From: Ideonella_A intermedia_A
Lineage (GTDB): Bacteria > Pseudomonadota > Gammaproteobacteria > Burkholderiales > Burkholderiaceae_C
DNA length: 64,000 bases
Assembly (NCBI GenBank): GCA_943370175.1
Contig: CALRPU020000006.1
Span: 93,048 to 157,047, forward strand
Direction of reading: 5' to 3'
The notes beneath the pieces were generated by a model. That model was given only the letters and a program-made list of their open reading frames with translations, was not told the DNA's origin and made no database searches. Shown here one piece after another: positions 13,238-24,337 of the stretch. Position 1 is the first letter of the stretch. Every line of letters starts with the position of its first letter. Both the position numbers and the translations under genes were made by a program.

Positions 13238-14581
13238 TCAGGGCAGGCGGGTCGCCCCCTGGGCATCGGGCGGTGGCATGGTGGCCTTGGCCTGCCGCAC
13301 CCGCCACAGCAGGAACAGCACCACGCCGAGGTTCAGCAGGTTCCAGGCGATGCCGTTGAGGAAGGCGGCGTGGTAGCTGCCGGTCATGTCGAAGACCTTG
13401 CCGGACATCCAGCCGCCGAGCGCCATGCCGAACAGCGTGCACATCAGCACCGTGCCCACCCGGGCACCGGCCTCGGCCGGCGGAAAGTGCTCGCGCACGA
13501 TGATGGCGTAACTGGGCACGATGCCGCCCTGGAACAGGCCGAACAGCGCGGAGATCACGTACAGCGACACCAGGCCGTCGAACGGCAGGAACAGCAGCAG
13601 CGCGAGGCCCTGCAGCACCGAGCCCAGCAGCAATGTGCGCAGGCCGCCGATCCGGTCGCAGATCAGGCCCGAGACCAGGCGACTGACGATGCCGCAGGCG
13701 AGCATCAACGACAGCATTTCGGCACCGCGCGCGGCGCCGTACCCCAGGTCGCCGCAGTAGGCCACGATGTGCACTTGTGGCATCGCCATGGCCACGCAGC
13801 ACGCGGTGCCGGCCACGCACAGCAGCAGCTGGGCCTGGGCCAGGCTCAAGCCAAACGGCCGCGCCGATGGACCGCGCGGGGGTGCAGGGGGCGCGCTGGC
13901 GACGCCTGCGGCCGCGGCCATGCCGGGGGGGCTGGCATCGGCGGGGCCATGGGCTGCGGGTGTGGCCAGCAACGGGGGACGCGGCCGCATCAACGGCGCC
14001 AGCAAGGCCAGGCCAGTGGCGCAGAAAATCCCCATGCCGATGTAGGTGTGGCGCCAGCCCACGGTGTCGACGAAATGCTGGGTGATCGGTGGCCAGACCG
14101 CGCCGGCCAGGTAATTGCCGCTGGCGCACACCGCCACCGCGATGCCGCGCCGCCGCACGAACCACAGGCTGGTGTCCGCCACCAAGGGCGCGAAAGTGCT
14201 GGAGCTGCCGATCAGGCCGATCAGCAGGCCATGCGCCAGCGCAAAGCTGACGATGCCGGGCGACAAGCCCGCCAGCACGAAGCCCGCACCCAGGCCGCAC
14301 GCCCCGATCAGCACCGGCAGCATCACGCCGTGGCGGTCGGCCAGCCGCCCCATCACGATGCCGCCCACGCCGAATCCGATCATCAGCAGCGTGTAGGGCA
14401 GGGACGCCGCCGACCGCGCCACGCCGAACTCGGCCTGCACCGCCGGCAGCACCACGGCCACGGTGTACATGGCGCCGCTGCCCAGCGTCATCAGCAGCAG
14501 GGTGATGCCCAGGCGCGTCCAGGCATAGCGTGAATCGGCGGTGTGACGCGGGGCAGGCGCCAGGGCAACGGCAGACGACAT
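13238..14581 (-). CDS. MFS transporter, oxalate/formate- or monocarboxylate-like
   Basis: The product has about 447 aa from ATG 14581 (an in-frame TTG lies two codons upstream). About 12 hydrophobic segments are visible, split by a Pro/Ala-rich cytoplasmic loop (about 205-240) between the two six-helix halves. The motif GRLADRHGVMLPV near residue 80 matches the MFS loop 2-3 signature, and its echo CDRIGGLRTLL appears in the second half. The loop and the QHFVDTVGWRHTY segment fit the monocarboxylate/oxalate-formate branch. The substrate is unknown. It probably heads a transcription unit with the OsmC and GNAT genes. Confidence 0.87.
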   Translation of the reverse strand: MSSAVALAPAPRHTADSRYAWTRLGITLLLMTLGSGAMYTVAVVLPAVQAEFGVARSAASLPYTLLMIGFGVGGIVMGRLADRHGVMLPVLIGACGLGAGFVLAGLSPGIVSFALAHGLLIGLIGSSSTFAPLVADTSLWFVRRRGIAVAVCASGNYLAGAVWPPITQHFVDTVGWRHTYIGMGIFCATGLALLAPLMRPRPPLLATPAAHGPADASPPGMAAAAGVASAPPAPPRGPSARPFGLSLAQAQLLLCVAGTACCVAMAMPQVHIVAYCGDLGYGAARGAEMLSLMLACGIVSRLVSGLICDRIGGLRTLLLGSVLQGLALLLFLPFDGLVSLYVISALFGLFQGGIVPSYAIIVREHFPPAEAGARVGTVLMCTLFGMALGGWMSGKVFDMTGSYHAAFLNGIAWNLLNLGVVLFLLWRVRQAKATMPPPDAQGATRLP

Positions 14582-14766
14582 GGACAAGCGGAGGCTTCAA
14601 CGGCGGGCGCCAGGCACCGGATTGTGGCCGCCAGGGCGGGCGCTGAGAGCCGGGCCGGACCCGGGGGTGACCGGTTCGTCGGCCGACGGGCGGGGTCGCG
14701 CCCGCGGGGCCGGTTTCGTCGCAGCGCATTGCCATGGCTGGCGGCGCCGCTTCAGAATCCGGCGCC

Positions 14767-15873
14767 ATGAACCCGTCCCCGCCAACCCTGGGTGTTGATG
14801 CGCGCCCGTCGCCCATGGCGGCGGCAGCGGCATTTCGCCAGGTGGTCAACCGGCATTCGCTGGCCGTGGTGTTCTACCTGTCGGTGATGTTCGCGGTGTC
14901 GCGCTTTGCCATGTCTTGGCACCTGGAGCCGCCGGGCGACTGGGTGTGGCACCAGCTTCGTTACCTGCGCCAGACGCTGATCAGCGGCCTGTCGGTGCTG
15001 CTGGCCATCGGGCTGGCCGAGGCCTGGCTGGACCGGTGGCGGCCGGCCGCGCGGGGCCGGCTGGTGATTCGCGCGCTGGCCATCACCGCGGCGGCGGTGG
15101 GCGCCGCCTTTGGGCGGCTGTGGGTGGCCAACGGGCAGATCGGGCGCGTCGAATGGAGCTGGTTCGTGCCCACGGTGGGCATCTGGACGATCAACGGCGC
15201 CTTGGGCATGGCCTTGCTGCACTTCGCTCGCCACGAGGCCCTGGTGCGCGGCCGCCTGGCCGCCGCGGCCCACGAGCGCGAGCTGCTGGCGGCGCAAAGC
15301 CTCGAGGCGCGCCTGTCGGCGCTGCAGGCGCAGATCGAGCCGCACTTCCTGTTCAACACCCTGGCCCACGTGCAGCGCCTGTACGAAACCGAACCCGGGC
15401 GCGGCCGCCAGATGCTGCGCAGCCTGATCGACTACCTGCGCGCGGCCCTGCCCACGATGCGCCGCAGCGGGTCCGACCTGCGCCGCGAGCTCGACCTGGC
15501 GCGCTCCTTCCTGACCATCTTGCAGCTGCGCATGGGCGAGCGCCTGGCCTTCGACATCCGCGCCGACCCCGCGTTGCTGGACGCCCCCGTGCCGCCGATG
15601 GTGCTGCCCACGCTGGTGGAAAACGCCATCAAGCACGGCCTGGCGCCGCTGCCCGAAGGCGGGCGGGTGGACATCAGTGCCGAGCGCCTCCCCGACGGCC
15701 GCCTGGCCATCGAGGTGGCCGACACCGGCCGCGGCTTCGTCGCGAGCAGTGGCAGCGGGGTGGGCCTGGCCAACACGCGCTCGCGGTTGGCCGCGCTGTT
15801 CGGCGACCGGGCGGGCCTGGAGCTGCGCGCCGGCGTGGCCGGCGGCGTGGTCGCCCGCGTGGTGCTGCCATGA
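14767..15873 (+). CDS. LytS/YehU-type sensor histidine kinase (canonical)
   Basis: The product has 368 aa from ATG 14767 (ATG 14734 is possible). Four hydrophobic segments lie in residues 30-152, followed by a coiled-coil link and the His_kinase domain QAQIEPHFLFNTL (phospho-acceptor His near 193). The HATPase_c part has LVENAIKHG (Asn near 286), DTGRGF and GVGLANTRSRL. All conserved residues are present. Kinases of this class phosphorylate LytTR-type response regulators, and such a regulator lies two genes downstream. The stop codon overlaps the next gene's start by four bases (ATGA), indicating translational coupling. The signal sensed by the membrane part is unknown. Confidence 0.92.
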   Translation: MNPSPPTLGVDARPSPMAAAAAFRQVVNRHSLAVVFYLSVMFAVSRFAMSWHLEPPGDWVWHQLRYLRQTLISGLSVLLAIGLAEAWLDRWRPAARGRLVIRALAITAAAVGAAFGRLWVANGQIGRVEWSWFVPTVGIWTINGALGMALLHFARHEALVRGRLAAAAHERELLAAQSLEARLSALQAQIEPHFLFNTLAHVQRLYETEPGRGRQMLRSLIDYLRAALPTMRRSGSDLRRELDLARSFLTILQLRMGERLAFDIRADPALLDAPVPPMVLPTLVENAIKHGLAPLPEGGRVDISAERLPDGRLAIEVADTGRGFVASSGSGVGLANTRSRLAALFGDRAGLELRAGVAGGVVARVVLP

Positions 15874-16991
15874 GCACGGCCTGGCGGTGTGTCTGGCAGG
15901 CTTGGCGGTCGCTGACCTGGCGCGAAGCCACGTGGTTCCTTTGGTTCGGTGCGGTGCTGGGCGGCATGAACCTGCTGGCACTGGCCGACGGCAGCGTCGG
16001 CGGCCGCAACCCGGCGCTGTTGATCACCGAAACCCTGCAGCCGCTGCTGTGCGCGGCCGTGCTGCTGCTGTGCTGGCTGCCGGCGGACCGCAGCGACCCA
16101 GCCAGCCCGCGGCGCACCGCCCGGCTGGTCGCTGCGGTGCTGGCGGCGAGCATGCTGTGCGCCTTGCTGCTGCCCTGGCTGATCGACCTGCTGGGCCTGC
16201 CGCGCGTGTGGGACGTCGCCTTCCGTGACAAGGGCAAGCCCAACCCGGGCTGGTTCGCCAAGTCGGTCGCCGAGATGCTGTCGATGCTCATCCCCAGCGC
16301 GCTGGCCATCGGCGTGTTGGAGATGGCCGGCCGCCACCGCCGCGGCCGCGAGGCGGTGGCCCAGGCCCTGCACGAGCACGCCACGCTGGCGCGGTCCGCG
16401 CTGGAGTCGCGCCTTGCGGCGATGCAGGCGCAGGTGGAGCCACAGTTCCTGTTCGACGTGCTGGTCGACATCGAGCGGCACTACGGCGACGCCACCGACC
16501 CCGCCGCCGGCGCCCGCAGCGCGGTGGCCCAGATGGAGCAGCTGATCACCTACTTGCGCGTCGCGCTGCCACGCCTGCGCGAGTCGGGCTCGACCGTGGG
16601 CGCAGAGGTCGATCTGCTGAGCTCCTACCTCGCGCTCGTCAAGGCCCTGCGCGGCGGGCCAAGCTTCGAGGCCGAGCTGCCCGAGCCGCTGCGGCAGGCC
16701 ACCTTCCACCCCATGCTGTTGCTGCCGCTGGTGCAGCGCGCGGTGCGGACCAGCGCCTCACCGCCCGCGCGCATCGGGCTGCAGGTTGACCAGGCCCCAG
16801 GCCCGGCCCCGGCCCGCCTTCGGCTGTCGATGTGGCTGTCGGCGACGGGCCTGTGCGCTGCGGACGCCGACCTGCAGCGTCTGCACGAACGACTGACCGG
16901 CCTGTACGCCGGCGCGGCGCGGCTGGACTGCGCCGAGGACACCGTGGGCGGCCAGCCGGGCACGCGCTTCACACTGGTGCTGCCCACCTGA
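15870..16991 (+). CDS. LytS-like membrane protein with degenerate kinase domain (probable pseudokinase)
   Basis: The product has 373 aa. It has the same layout as the preceding LytS kinase: about four hydrophobic segments (20-150), a linker and a His_kinase-like region. The key residues are changed. The phospho-acceptor motif reads VEPQFLFDV, with Gln near 192 in place of His. The ATP-binding Asn box reads LVQRAVRTS instead of LVENAIKHG, and the DTGxGF box is lost. It should therefore neither autophosphorylate nor bind ATP normally. It overlaps the functional kinase by four bases, so the two are made together. A heterodimeric regulator of the active kinase is a reasonable inference. Confidence 0.88.
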   Translation: MSTAWRCVWQAWRSLTWREATWFLWFGAVLGGMNLLALADGSVGGRNPALLITETLQPLLCAAVLLLCWLPADRSDPASPRRTARLVAAVLAASMLCALLLPWLIDLLGLPRVWDVAFRDKGKPNPGWFAKSVAEMLSMLIPSALAIGVLEMAGRHRRGREAVAQALHEHATLARSALESRLAAMQAQVEPQFLFDVLVDIERHYGDATDPAAGARSAVAQMEQLITYLRVALPRLRESGSTVGAEVDLLSSYLALVKALRGGPSFEAELPEPLRQATFHPMLLLPLVQRAVRTSASPPARIGLQVDQAPGPAPARLRLSMWLSATGLCAADADLQRLHERLTGLYAGAARLDCAEDTVGGQPGTRFTLVLPT

Positions 16992-17019
16992 CCCGCTCCA
17001 TTTCGCCCCCCGCTGACCC

Positions 17020-17796
17020 ATGACCGCCCCCACCGCCTTGCTCGCCGAAGACGAAGCCACGCTGCGCCAGCACCTGTTGGAACAACTGAGCCAGGTCTGG
17101 CCCGAGCTGCAGGTGGTCGGCGAAGCCGAGAACGGCGTGCAAGCCCTGAGGCTGATCGACGAACTCCAACCCAGCGTCGTCTTCCTGGACATCGAGATGC
17201 CCGGCGCGACCGGCCTTGAGGTTGCCCGCCAGGTCGCGGGGCGCTGCCACGTGGTCTTCGTCACCGCCTACGACCAGCACGCGGTCGCCGCCTTTGACCA
17301 AGGCGCGGTCGACTACGTGCTCAAGCCCGTGTCCGCCGCCAGGCTTTACACCGCAGTGACCCGCGTCAAACAGCGGCTGGTCGGCTCGGCCCCGCCCGCG
17401 CGCCTGGACCCCGTGCTCGGCGCGCTGGGCAACCCGGCCGTGGCCAGCACGGGCGCGGGCGGCGGCCGCAGCCCGTTGCGCTGGATCAACGCGTCGGTCG
17501 GCCAGACGTTGAAGCTGATCACCGTCGACGAGGTCTTGTACTTTCAGGCCGACAACAAATACACGCGCGTCGTCACCCGCGACGGCGAGGCGCTGATCCG
17601 CAAGTCCCTGAAAGAACTGGTGGAGGAGCTGGACCACCAGCAGTTCTGGCAGATCCACCGCGGCACCTTGGTCAATGCGATGGCGGTGGCCGGCGTGAGC
17701 CGGGACTTCCGCGGCCGGTTGCTGGTCAAGCTCAAGGACCGCGCGGAAACGCTGCAGGTGTCCGACAGCTACGCGCACCTGTTCAAGCAAATGTGA
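17020..17796 (+). CDS. LytTR family DNA-binding response regulator
   Basis: The product has 258 aa. The N-terminal receiver has AEDE acidic residues, FLDIEMPG with phospho-acceptor Asp near 57, FVTAYD, and VDYVLKPV with the conserved Lys. The C-terminal LytTR DNA-binding domain spans about 155-255, with YFQADNKYTRVVT and FWQIHRGTLVN. This is the output partner of the LytS-type kinase encoded two genes upstream. It starts 28 bases after that unit, so the three genes probably form one operon. Its target promoters are unknown. An Ala/Gly-rich linker (about 125-150) joins the domains. Confidence 0.93.
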   Translation: MTAPTALLAEDEATLRQHLLEQLSQVWPELQVVGEAENGVQALRLIDELQPSVVFLDIEMPGATGLEVARQVAGRCHVVFVTAYDQHAVAAFDQGAVDYVLKPVSAARLYTAVTRVKQRLVGSAPPARLDPVLGALGNPAVASTGAGGGRSPLRWINASVGQTLKLITVDEVLYFQADNKYTRVVTRDGEALIRKSLKELVEELDHQQFWQIHRGTLVNAMAVAGVSRDFRGRLLVKLKDRAETLQVSDSYAHLFKQM

Positions 17797-17875
17797 GCGG
17801 CGGCGACGCCGGCCCGCGGCTGCGTCATCATGGGGGCCCGAGGCAACTTCTGCGGGTCACCGCGTCGATTCACCC

Positions 17876-20212
<2,337 letters not shown>

Positions 20213-20234
20213 GCCGGCTCAGCGCCTCACGCGC

Positions 20235-21266
20235 TCAGCGGTTGCCCGCGACGATCTGGTCGAACACGCCGCCGTCGTCGAAGTGGGTCTTCTGCGCCGT
20301 GCGCCAGCCACCAAAAGCCTCGTCGATGGTGAACAGCTTGACCGGCGAGAACTGCTTGGCGTACTTGGCCGCCACCTTGGGGTCGCGCGGTCGGTAGAAG
20401 TGCCGGCCGGCGATGTCCTGGCCCTCCGGCGAGTAGAGGTAGTCGAGGTAGGCGGTGGCCTGCTTGCGGGTGCCGCGCTTGTCAACCACCTTGTCCACCA
20501 CGCTCACCGGCGGCTCGGCCAGGATCGAGATGCTGGGCGTGACGATTTCGAACTTGTCCTTGCCGAGTTCCTTCGCAGCGAGAAAGGCCTCGTTCTCCCA
20601 CGAGATCAGCACGTCGCCGATGCCGCGCTCGGTGAAGGTGGTCAGCGAGCCCCGCGCGCCCGAGTCCAGCACCTTGGTGTTGGCGTAGATGCGCTTCACA
20701 AAGGCCTGCGCGCTCGCGTCGTTGCCACCGGGCTGCTTCAGCGCGTAGGCCCAGGCCGCCAGGTAGTTCCAGCGGGCGCCGCCGGAGGTCTTCGGGTTGG
20801 GGGTGACGACGTCGACGCCAGTGCGCGCCAGGTCGACCCAGTCCCGGATCTGCTTGGGGTTGCCCTTGCGCACCAGGAACACGATGGTCGAGGTGTAGGG
20901 CGAGGCGTTGTTCGGCAGGCGCTTCTGCCAGTCGGCGGGGATCAGCTTGGCCTTGTCGTGCAGCACGTCGACGTCGTAGGCCAGCGCCAGCGTGACCACG
21001 TCGGCCTCCAGGCCGTCGATCACCGAGCGGGCCTGCTTGCCCGAGCCGCCGTGCGACTGCTTGACCGTCAACGTTTCGCCGGTGGTGGCCTTCCAATGCT
21101 TGGCAAAGGCGGCGTTGAAGTCCTGGTACAGCTCGCGCGTGGGGTCGTAGCTGACGTTGAGCAGGCTGGTCTGCGCGTGGGCCGGGCCGGCGCCCAGTGC
21201 GCACAGCGCGGCGGTGGTGGCAAGCAGGGCGGCAAGGCGGCGGCGCGGGGTCGAGAAGGAGGTCAC
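20235..21266 (-). CDS. sbp: Sulfate/thiosulfate ABC transporter substrate-binding protein
   Basis: The product has about 343 aa from GTG 21266 (GTG 21275 is also possible). A signal peptide ends at AHAQ. The mature protein carries family signatures: SYDPTRELYQDFN, KQSHGGSGKQARSV, ALAYDVDVL, PYTSTIVFLVRKGNPKQI, VVTPNPKTSGGARWNYLAAW. It binds sulfate or thiosulfate in the periplasm for a CysTWA-type ABC importer. The permease and ATPase genes are not adjacent, so it is an orphan here. It runs convergently to the hybrid kinase, with a gap of only 22 bases. Which anion it prefers is not decidable from sequence alone. Confidence 0.92.
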   Translation of the reverse strand: MTSFSTPRRRLAALLATTAALCALGAGPAHAQTSLLNVSYDPTRELYQDFNAAFAKHWKATTGETLTVKQSHGGSGKQARSVIDGLEADVVTLALAYDVDVLHDKAKLIPADWQKRLPNNASPYTSTIVFLVRKGNPKQIRDWVDLARTGVDVVTPNPKTSGGARWNYLAAWAYALKQPGGNDASAQAFVKRIYANTKVLDSGARGSLTTFTERGIGDVLISWENEAFLAAKELGKDKFEIVTPSISILAEPPVSVVDKVVDKRGTRKQATAYLDYLYSPEGQDIAGRHFYRPRDPKVAAKYAKQFSPVKLFTIDEAFGGWRTAQKTHFDDGGVFDQIVAGNR

Positions 21267-21367
21267 GGCGGGCACGGTGAGTGTTCGAAGCGCCGCACTG
21301 TAGGCAGCGGCGCCCCGCCAGTGAACCAAGAAAAACTGCTGAGCTCAGCAGCGCTGGCGGTGCCTGC

Positions 21368-23047
21368 TCAGGCCGTGGCGGCGGCGTCGGCCAGCACCCA
21401 GGCCGCGGCCCGCTCCGCAATCATCAGCGTCGGGCTGTTGGTGTTGCCGCTGGTGATGCGCGGCATCACGCTGGCGTCCACCACCCGCAGGCCGCGCACG
21501 CCGTGCACCTTCAGGCGGGCGTCGACCACCGCCATCGGGTCGGCGGCCGGGCCCATCTTGGCCGTGCCCACCGGGTGGAAGATGGTGGTGCCGATGTCGC
21601 CGGCCAGCGTCGCCAGGTCGTCGTCGCTCTGGTACTGGACGCCGGGCTTGACCTCTTTCGGCCGGTAAGGGGCCAGGGCTGGCTGGTCGACGATGCGACG
21701 GGTCACGCGCAGGGATTCGGCGGCCACCTGGCGATCCTCGTCGGTGCTGAGGTAGTTCGGGGCGATGCTGGGGGCAGCGTCCACCTCGCGCGAGCGCATC
21801 GTCACCCGGCCCCGGCTGGTGGGGTTCAGGTTGCACACGCTGGCGGTGAAGGCGTTGTAGGGGTGCAGCGGCTGGCCGAAAGCGTCCAGCGACAGGGGCT
21901 GCACGTGGTACTGGATGTTCGGGTGCGGCAGGTGGGCGTGGCTGCGGGTGAAGGCGCCCAGCTGCGAAGGCGCCATGCTCATCGGCCCGCTGCGGCGCAG
22001 CAGGTACTCCAGGCCGATGCGGGCCTTGCCGACAAGGGAGTTGGCCATCGTGTTCAGCGTGCGCACGCCATCGACCGCGTAGACCGAGCGGATCTGCAGG
22101 TGGTCTTGCAGGTTTTCGCCCACGCCCGCCAGCACGCGGCGCGGCAGGATGCCGTGCTGCTGCAGCACGGCGGCCGGGCCGATGCCCGAGCGCTGCAGCA
22201 GCACCGGCGTGCCCACCGCGCCGGTGCACAGGATCACCTCGCGCGCGGCGAGTGCGCGCAGCGGCGCACCGCCGCCGCGGGGCATCACCTCAACCCCCGT
22301 CACATGGGGTTCGCCCTCGGCCGCTTCGTCAAACAGCAGCTGGGAGATGTGCGCGCCGGTCCACACCTGCAGGTTGGGGCGCTCCTGCGCCGGGCGCAAG
22401 AAGGCCTTGGTCGCGTTCCAGCGCACGCCGGCCTTCTGGTTGACCTCGAAATAGCCCACGCCCTCGTTGCTGCCGCGGTTGAAGTCGTCGCTGCGCGGCA
22501 GGCCGGCTTGCTCGGCGGCCTGGGCAAAGGCGTCCAGGATCTCCCAGCGCAGGCGCTGCTTTTCCACCCGCCATTCGCCGCCAGCGCGCTTGCCCTCGGG
22601 GTCGAAGCCCGGGGCGGCGTGGAACGCACCAGCGCCGGCGTGGTGGTCCTCGTGGGCGAGAAAGGCGGGCAGGCACTCCTGCCAACTCCAGCCCGGGTTG
22701 GCGCCATGGCCGTCGCCGGCACCCCAGGCGTCGTAGTCGCGGGCCTGGCCGCGCATGTAGATCATCCCGTTGATGCTGGAGCAGCCGCCCAGCACCTTGC
22801 CGCGCGGGTAGCGCAGCTGGCGGCCGTTCAGGCCGGGGTCCGGGTCGGTCTGGAACAGCCAGTCGGTGCGCGGGTTGCCGATGCAGTACAGGTAGCCCAC
22901 GGGGATGTGGATCCACACGTAGTCGTCGTTGCCGCCAGCCTCGATCAACAGCACCCGCTTGCGCGGATCGGCGCTCAGGCGGTTGGCGAGCAGGCAGCCG
23001 GCGGTGCCGGCGCCGCACACGATGTAGTCGTAGCGTGTCTCGTTCAT
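21368..23047 (-). CDS. GMC family FAD-dependent oxidoreductase (choline dehydrogenase-like)
   Basis: The product has 559 aa. The N-terminal FAD-binding motif GAGTAGC (near residue 13), GGCSSINGMIYMRG (near 88-101) and the C-terminal substrate domain ending in GNTNSPTLMIAERAA all match glucose-methanol-choline oxidoreductases. A His of the expected active-site segment lies in TIFHPVGTAKMG near residue 498. It likely oxidises an alcohol at a carbon next to a substituent. BetA-type choline dehydrogenase is one possibility, but no betB or betI lies nearby, so the substrate is open. The gene stands alone on this strand, about 100 bases upstream of sbp. Confidence 0.9.
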   Translation of the reverse strand: MNETRYDYIVCGAGTAGCLLANRLSADPRKRVLLIEAGGNDDYVWIHIPVGYLYCIGNPRTDWLFQTDPDPGLNGRQLRYPRGKVLGGCSSINGMIYMRGQARDYDAWGAGDGHGANPGWSWQECLPAFLAHEDHHAGAGAFHAAPGFDPEGKRAGGEWRVEKQRLRWEILDAFAQAAEQAGLPRSDDFNRGSNEGVGYFEVNQKAGVRWNATKAFLRPAQERPNLQVWTGAHISQLLFDEAAEGEPHVTGVEVMPRGGGAPLRALAAREVILCTGAVGTPVLLQRSGIGPAAVLQQHGILPRRVLAGVGENLQDHLQIRSVYAVDGVRTLNTMANSLVGKARIGLEYLLRRSGPMSMAPSQLGAFTRSHAHLPHPNIQYHVQPLSLDAFGQPLHPYNAFTASVCNLNPTSRGRVTMRSREVDAAPSIAPNYLSTDEDRQVAAESLRVTRRIVDQPALAPYRPKEVKPGVQYQSDDDLATLAGDIGTTIFHPVGTAKMGPAADPMAVVDARLKVHGVRGLRVVDASVMPRITSGNTNSPTLMIAERAAAWVLADAAATA

Positions 23048-23255
23048 GTTGGTTCTTCTGGGGACGGCGCACCCGACACCGGGCGACCGGTCGGTCGCTG
23101 GTCACGCGGCGCTCGCGTGGGTCACGCACAGCTCACATTCTGATGTCAGTTGGCGCCTCGGGCGGTTGCCGGCGTCAGCTCGCCCGGCATGGCGCGACCA
23201 CCCCTCACAGCGCTGAACACCAGCCCTGCCCCCAACCCCACCTCAAGGAACCACC

Positions 23256-23648
23256 ATGCACAAGCACCTCGCCGCCCTCGCCCTGACCACGCTGTCCACG
23301 CTCGCCCTGGCCGAAGCCACGGTGTTCCCGCTGCCCACGGCCACCGGCAGCCGCCCGGCGACCACCGCCACCGCGCCCGCCGGCACCCAGGCCCTGGTGC
23401 AAGGCGAGGCCACGGTGTTCGTCGACCGCGCGACCAGCACGCTGACCCGCGCTCAAGTGCGCGCTGAAACGCTCGCCCACTTCGCCATGCACCGCCCCCA
23501 CGGCGAGGCCAGCCACCAGCACATCGACCCCGCCCAAGGGGGCTCGGCGGTCGACCGCGCCATGGTGATGGCCGACGCGGCCGACGCCGCCCGCACCCGC
23601 CCCATTGGCGAGGCCAACCGCAGCGACATCAACCAGCGCGCGCGTTGA
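23256..23648 (+). CDS. Small secreted protein, DUF4148-like
   Basis: The product has 130 aa from ATG 23256, preceded by AAGGAA 6 bases upstream. A signal peptide (1-19) ends near LAEA. The segment TLTRAQVRAETLAH resembles the core of DUF4148-type periplasmic proteins common in Burkholderiales, but the rest is low complexity. Function is unknown. It has its own upstream region (23048-23255) divergent from the GMC oxidoreductase gene and runs convergently towards marC. Confidence 0.65.
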   Translation: MHKHLAALALTTLSTLALAEATVFPLPTATGSRPATTATAPAGTQALVQGEATVFVDRATSTLTRAQVRAETLAHFAMHRPHGEASHQHIDPAQGGSAVDRAMVMADAADAARTRPIGEANRSDINQRAR

Positions 23649-23695
23649 GTGGCATGCGCCCGCAGCGCGGCCTGAGCGGCGTGGCAGCGCGCCGC

Positions 23696-24334
23696 TCAGC
23701 GCAGCGACGAGGCGAGGATGGGAAACAGCTTCTGCAGGCCGTCGGCCAGCAGCTCCACCGCCACCGCGGCCAGGATCAGCCCCATCAACCGCGTCATCAC
23801 GTTGATGCCCGTGCTGCCCAGCGCCTTGGCAATGCGGCCCGAGGCCGAGAACACCAGGAAGGTGACCAGGCCCACCACCACGCCGTAGCCAACCAGCACG
23901 GCCAGCTCCCACCAGTGGCGGGTCTTGTCGGCGTAGATGACCATGGTGGAAATCGTCGCGGGCCCGGTCAACAGCGGGATGGTCAGCGGCACCACCGCGA
24001 TGCTGGCGCCAGCGTCGACCTTGGTGCTGCCCTCGGTGACGTCCTCCTTGCGGGCCTCGGCCGGCTGGGCGTTGAGCATCTGGATCGACGAGATCAGCAG
24101 CAGCGTGCCGCCGCCCACCTGGAACGAGGCCAGCGAAATGCCGAAGAACTCGATCACCTTCAAACCCGCCAGCGCGCTCACCGCGATCACCAGGAAGGCG
24201 GTGAAGGCGCTGACCCGGATGGTGCGCTGCCGCTGCTGGCGGCTGAAGTTCTGTGTGAAGTGGATGAAGAACGGCACCACGCCAATCGGATTGACGATCG
24301 CGAGCAGGGCCACCAGCGGCTTGTAGATGTCCAT
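23696..24334 (-). CDS. MarC family integral membrane protein
   Basis: The product has 212 aa with about six hydrophobic segments. The motifs LLAIVNPIGVVPFFI near the start, and PLTIPLLTGPATISTMVI near residues 115-132, are the two NP/GP half-repeats of MarC-type proteins. The family's transport substrate is unsettled, and despite its name it is not established as an antibiotic resistance determinant. It begins 3 bases after the BtuF-like gene's stop and is probably cotranscribed with it. Confidence 0.9.
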   Translation of the reverse strand: MDIYKPLVALLAIVNPIGVVPFFIHFTQNFSRQQRQRTIRVSAFTAFLVIAVSALAGLKVIEFFGISLASFQVGGGTLLLISSIQMLNAQPAEARKEDVTEGSTKVDAGASIAVVPLTIPLLTGPATISTMVIYADKTRHWWELAVLVGYGVVVGLVTFLVFSASGRIAKALGSTGINVMTRLMGLILAAVAVELLADGLQKLFPILASSLR

Positions 24335-24337
24335 CGG

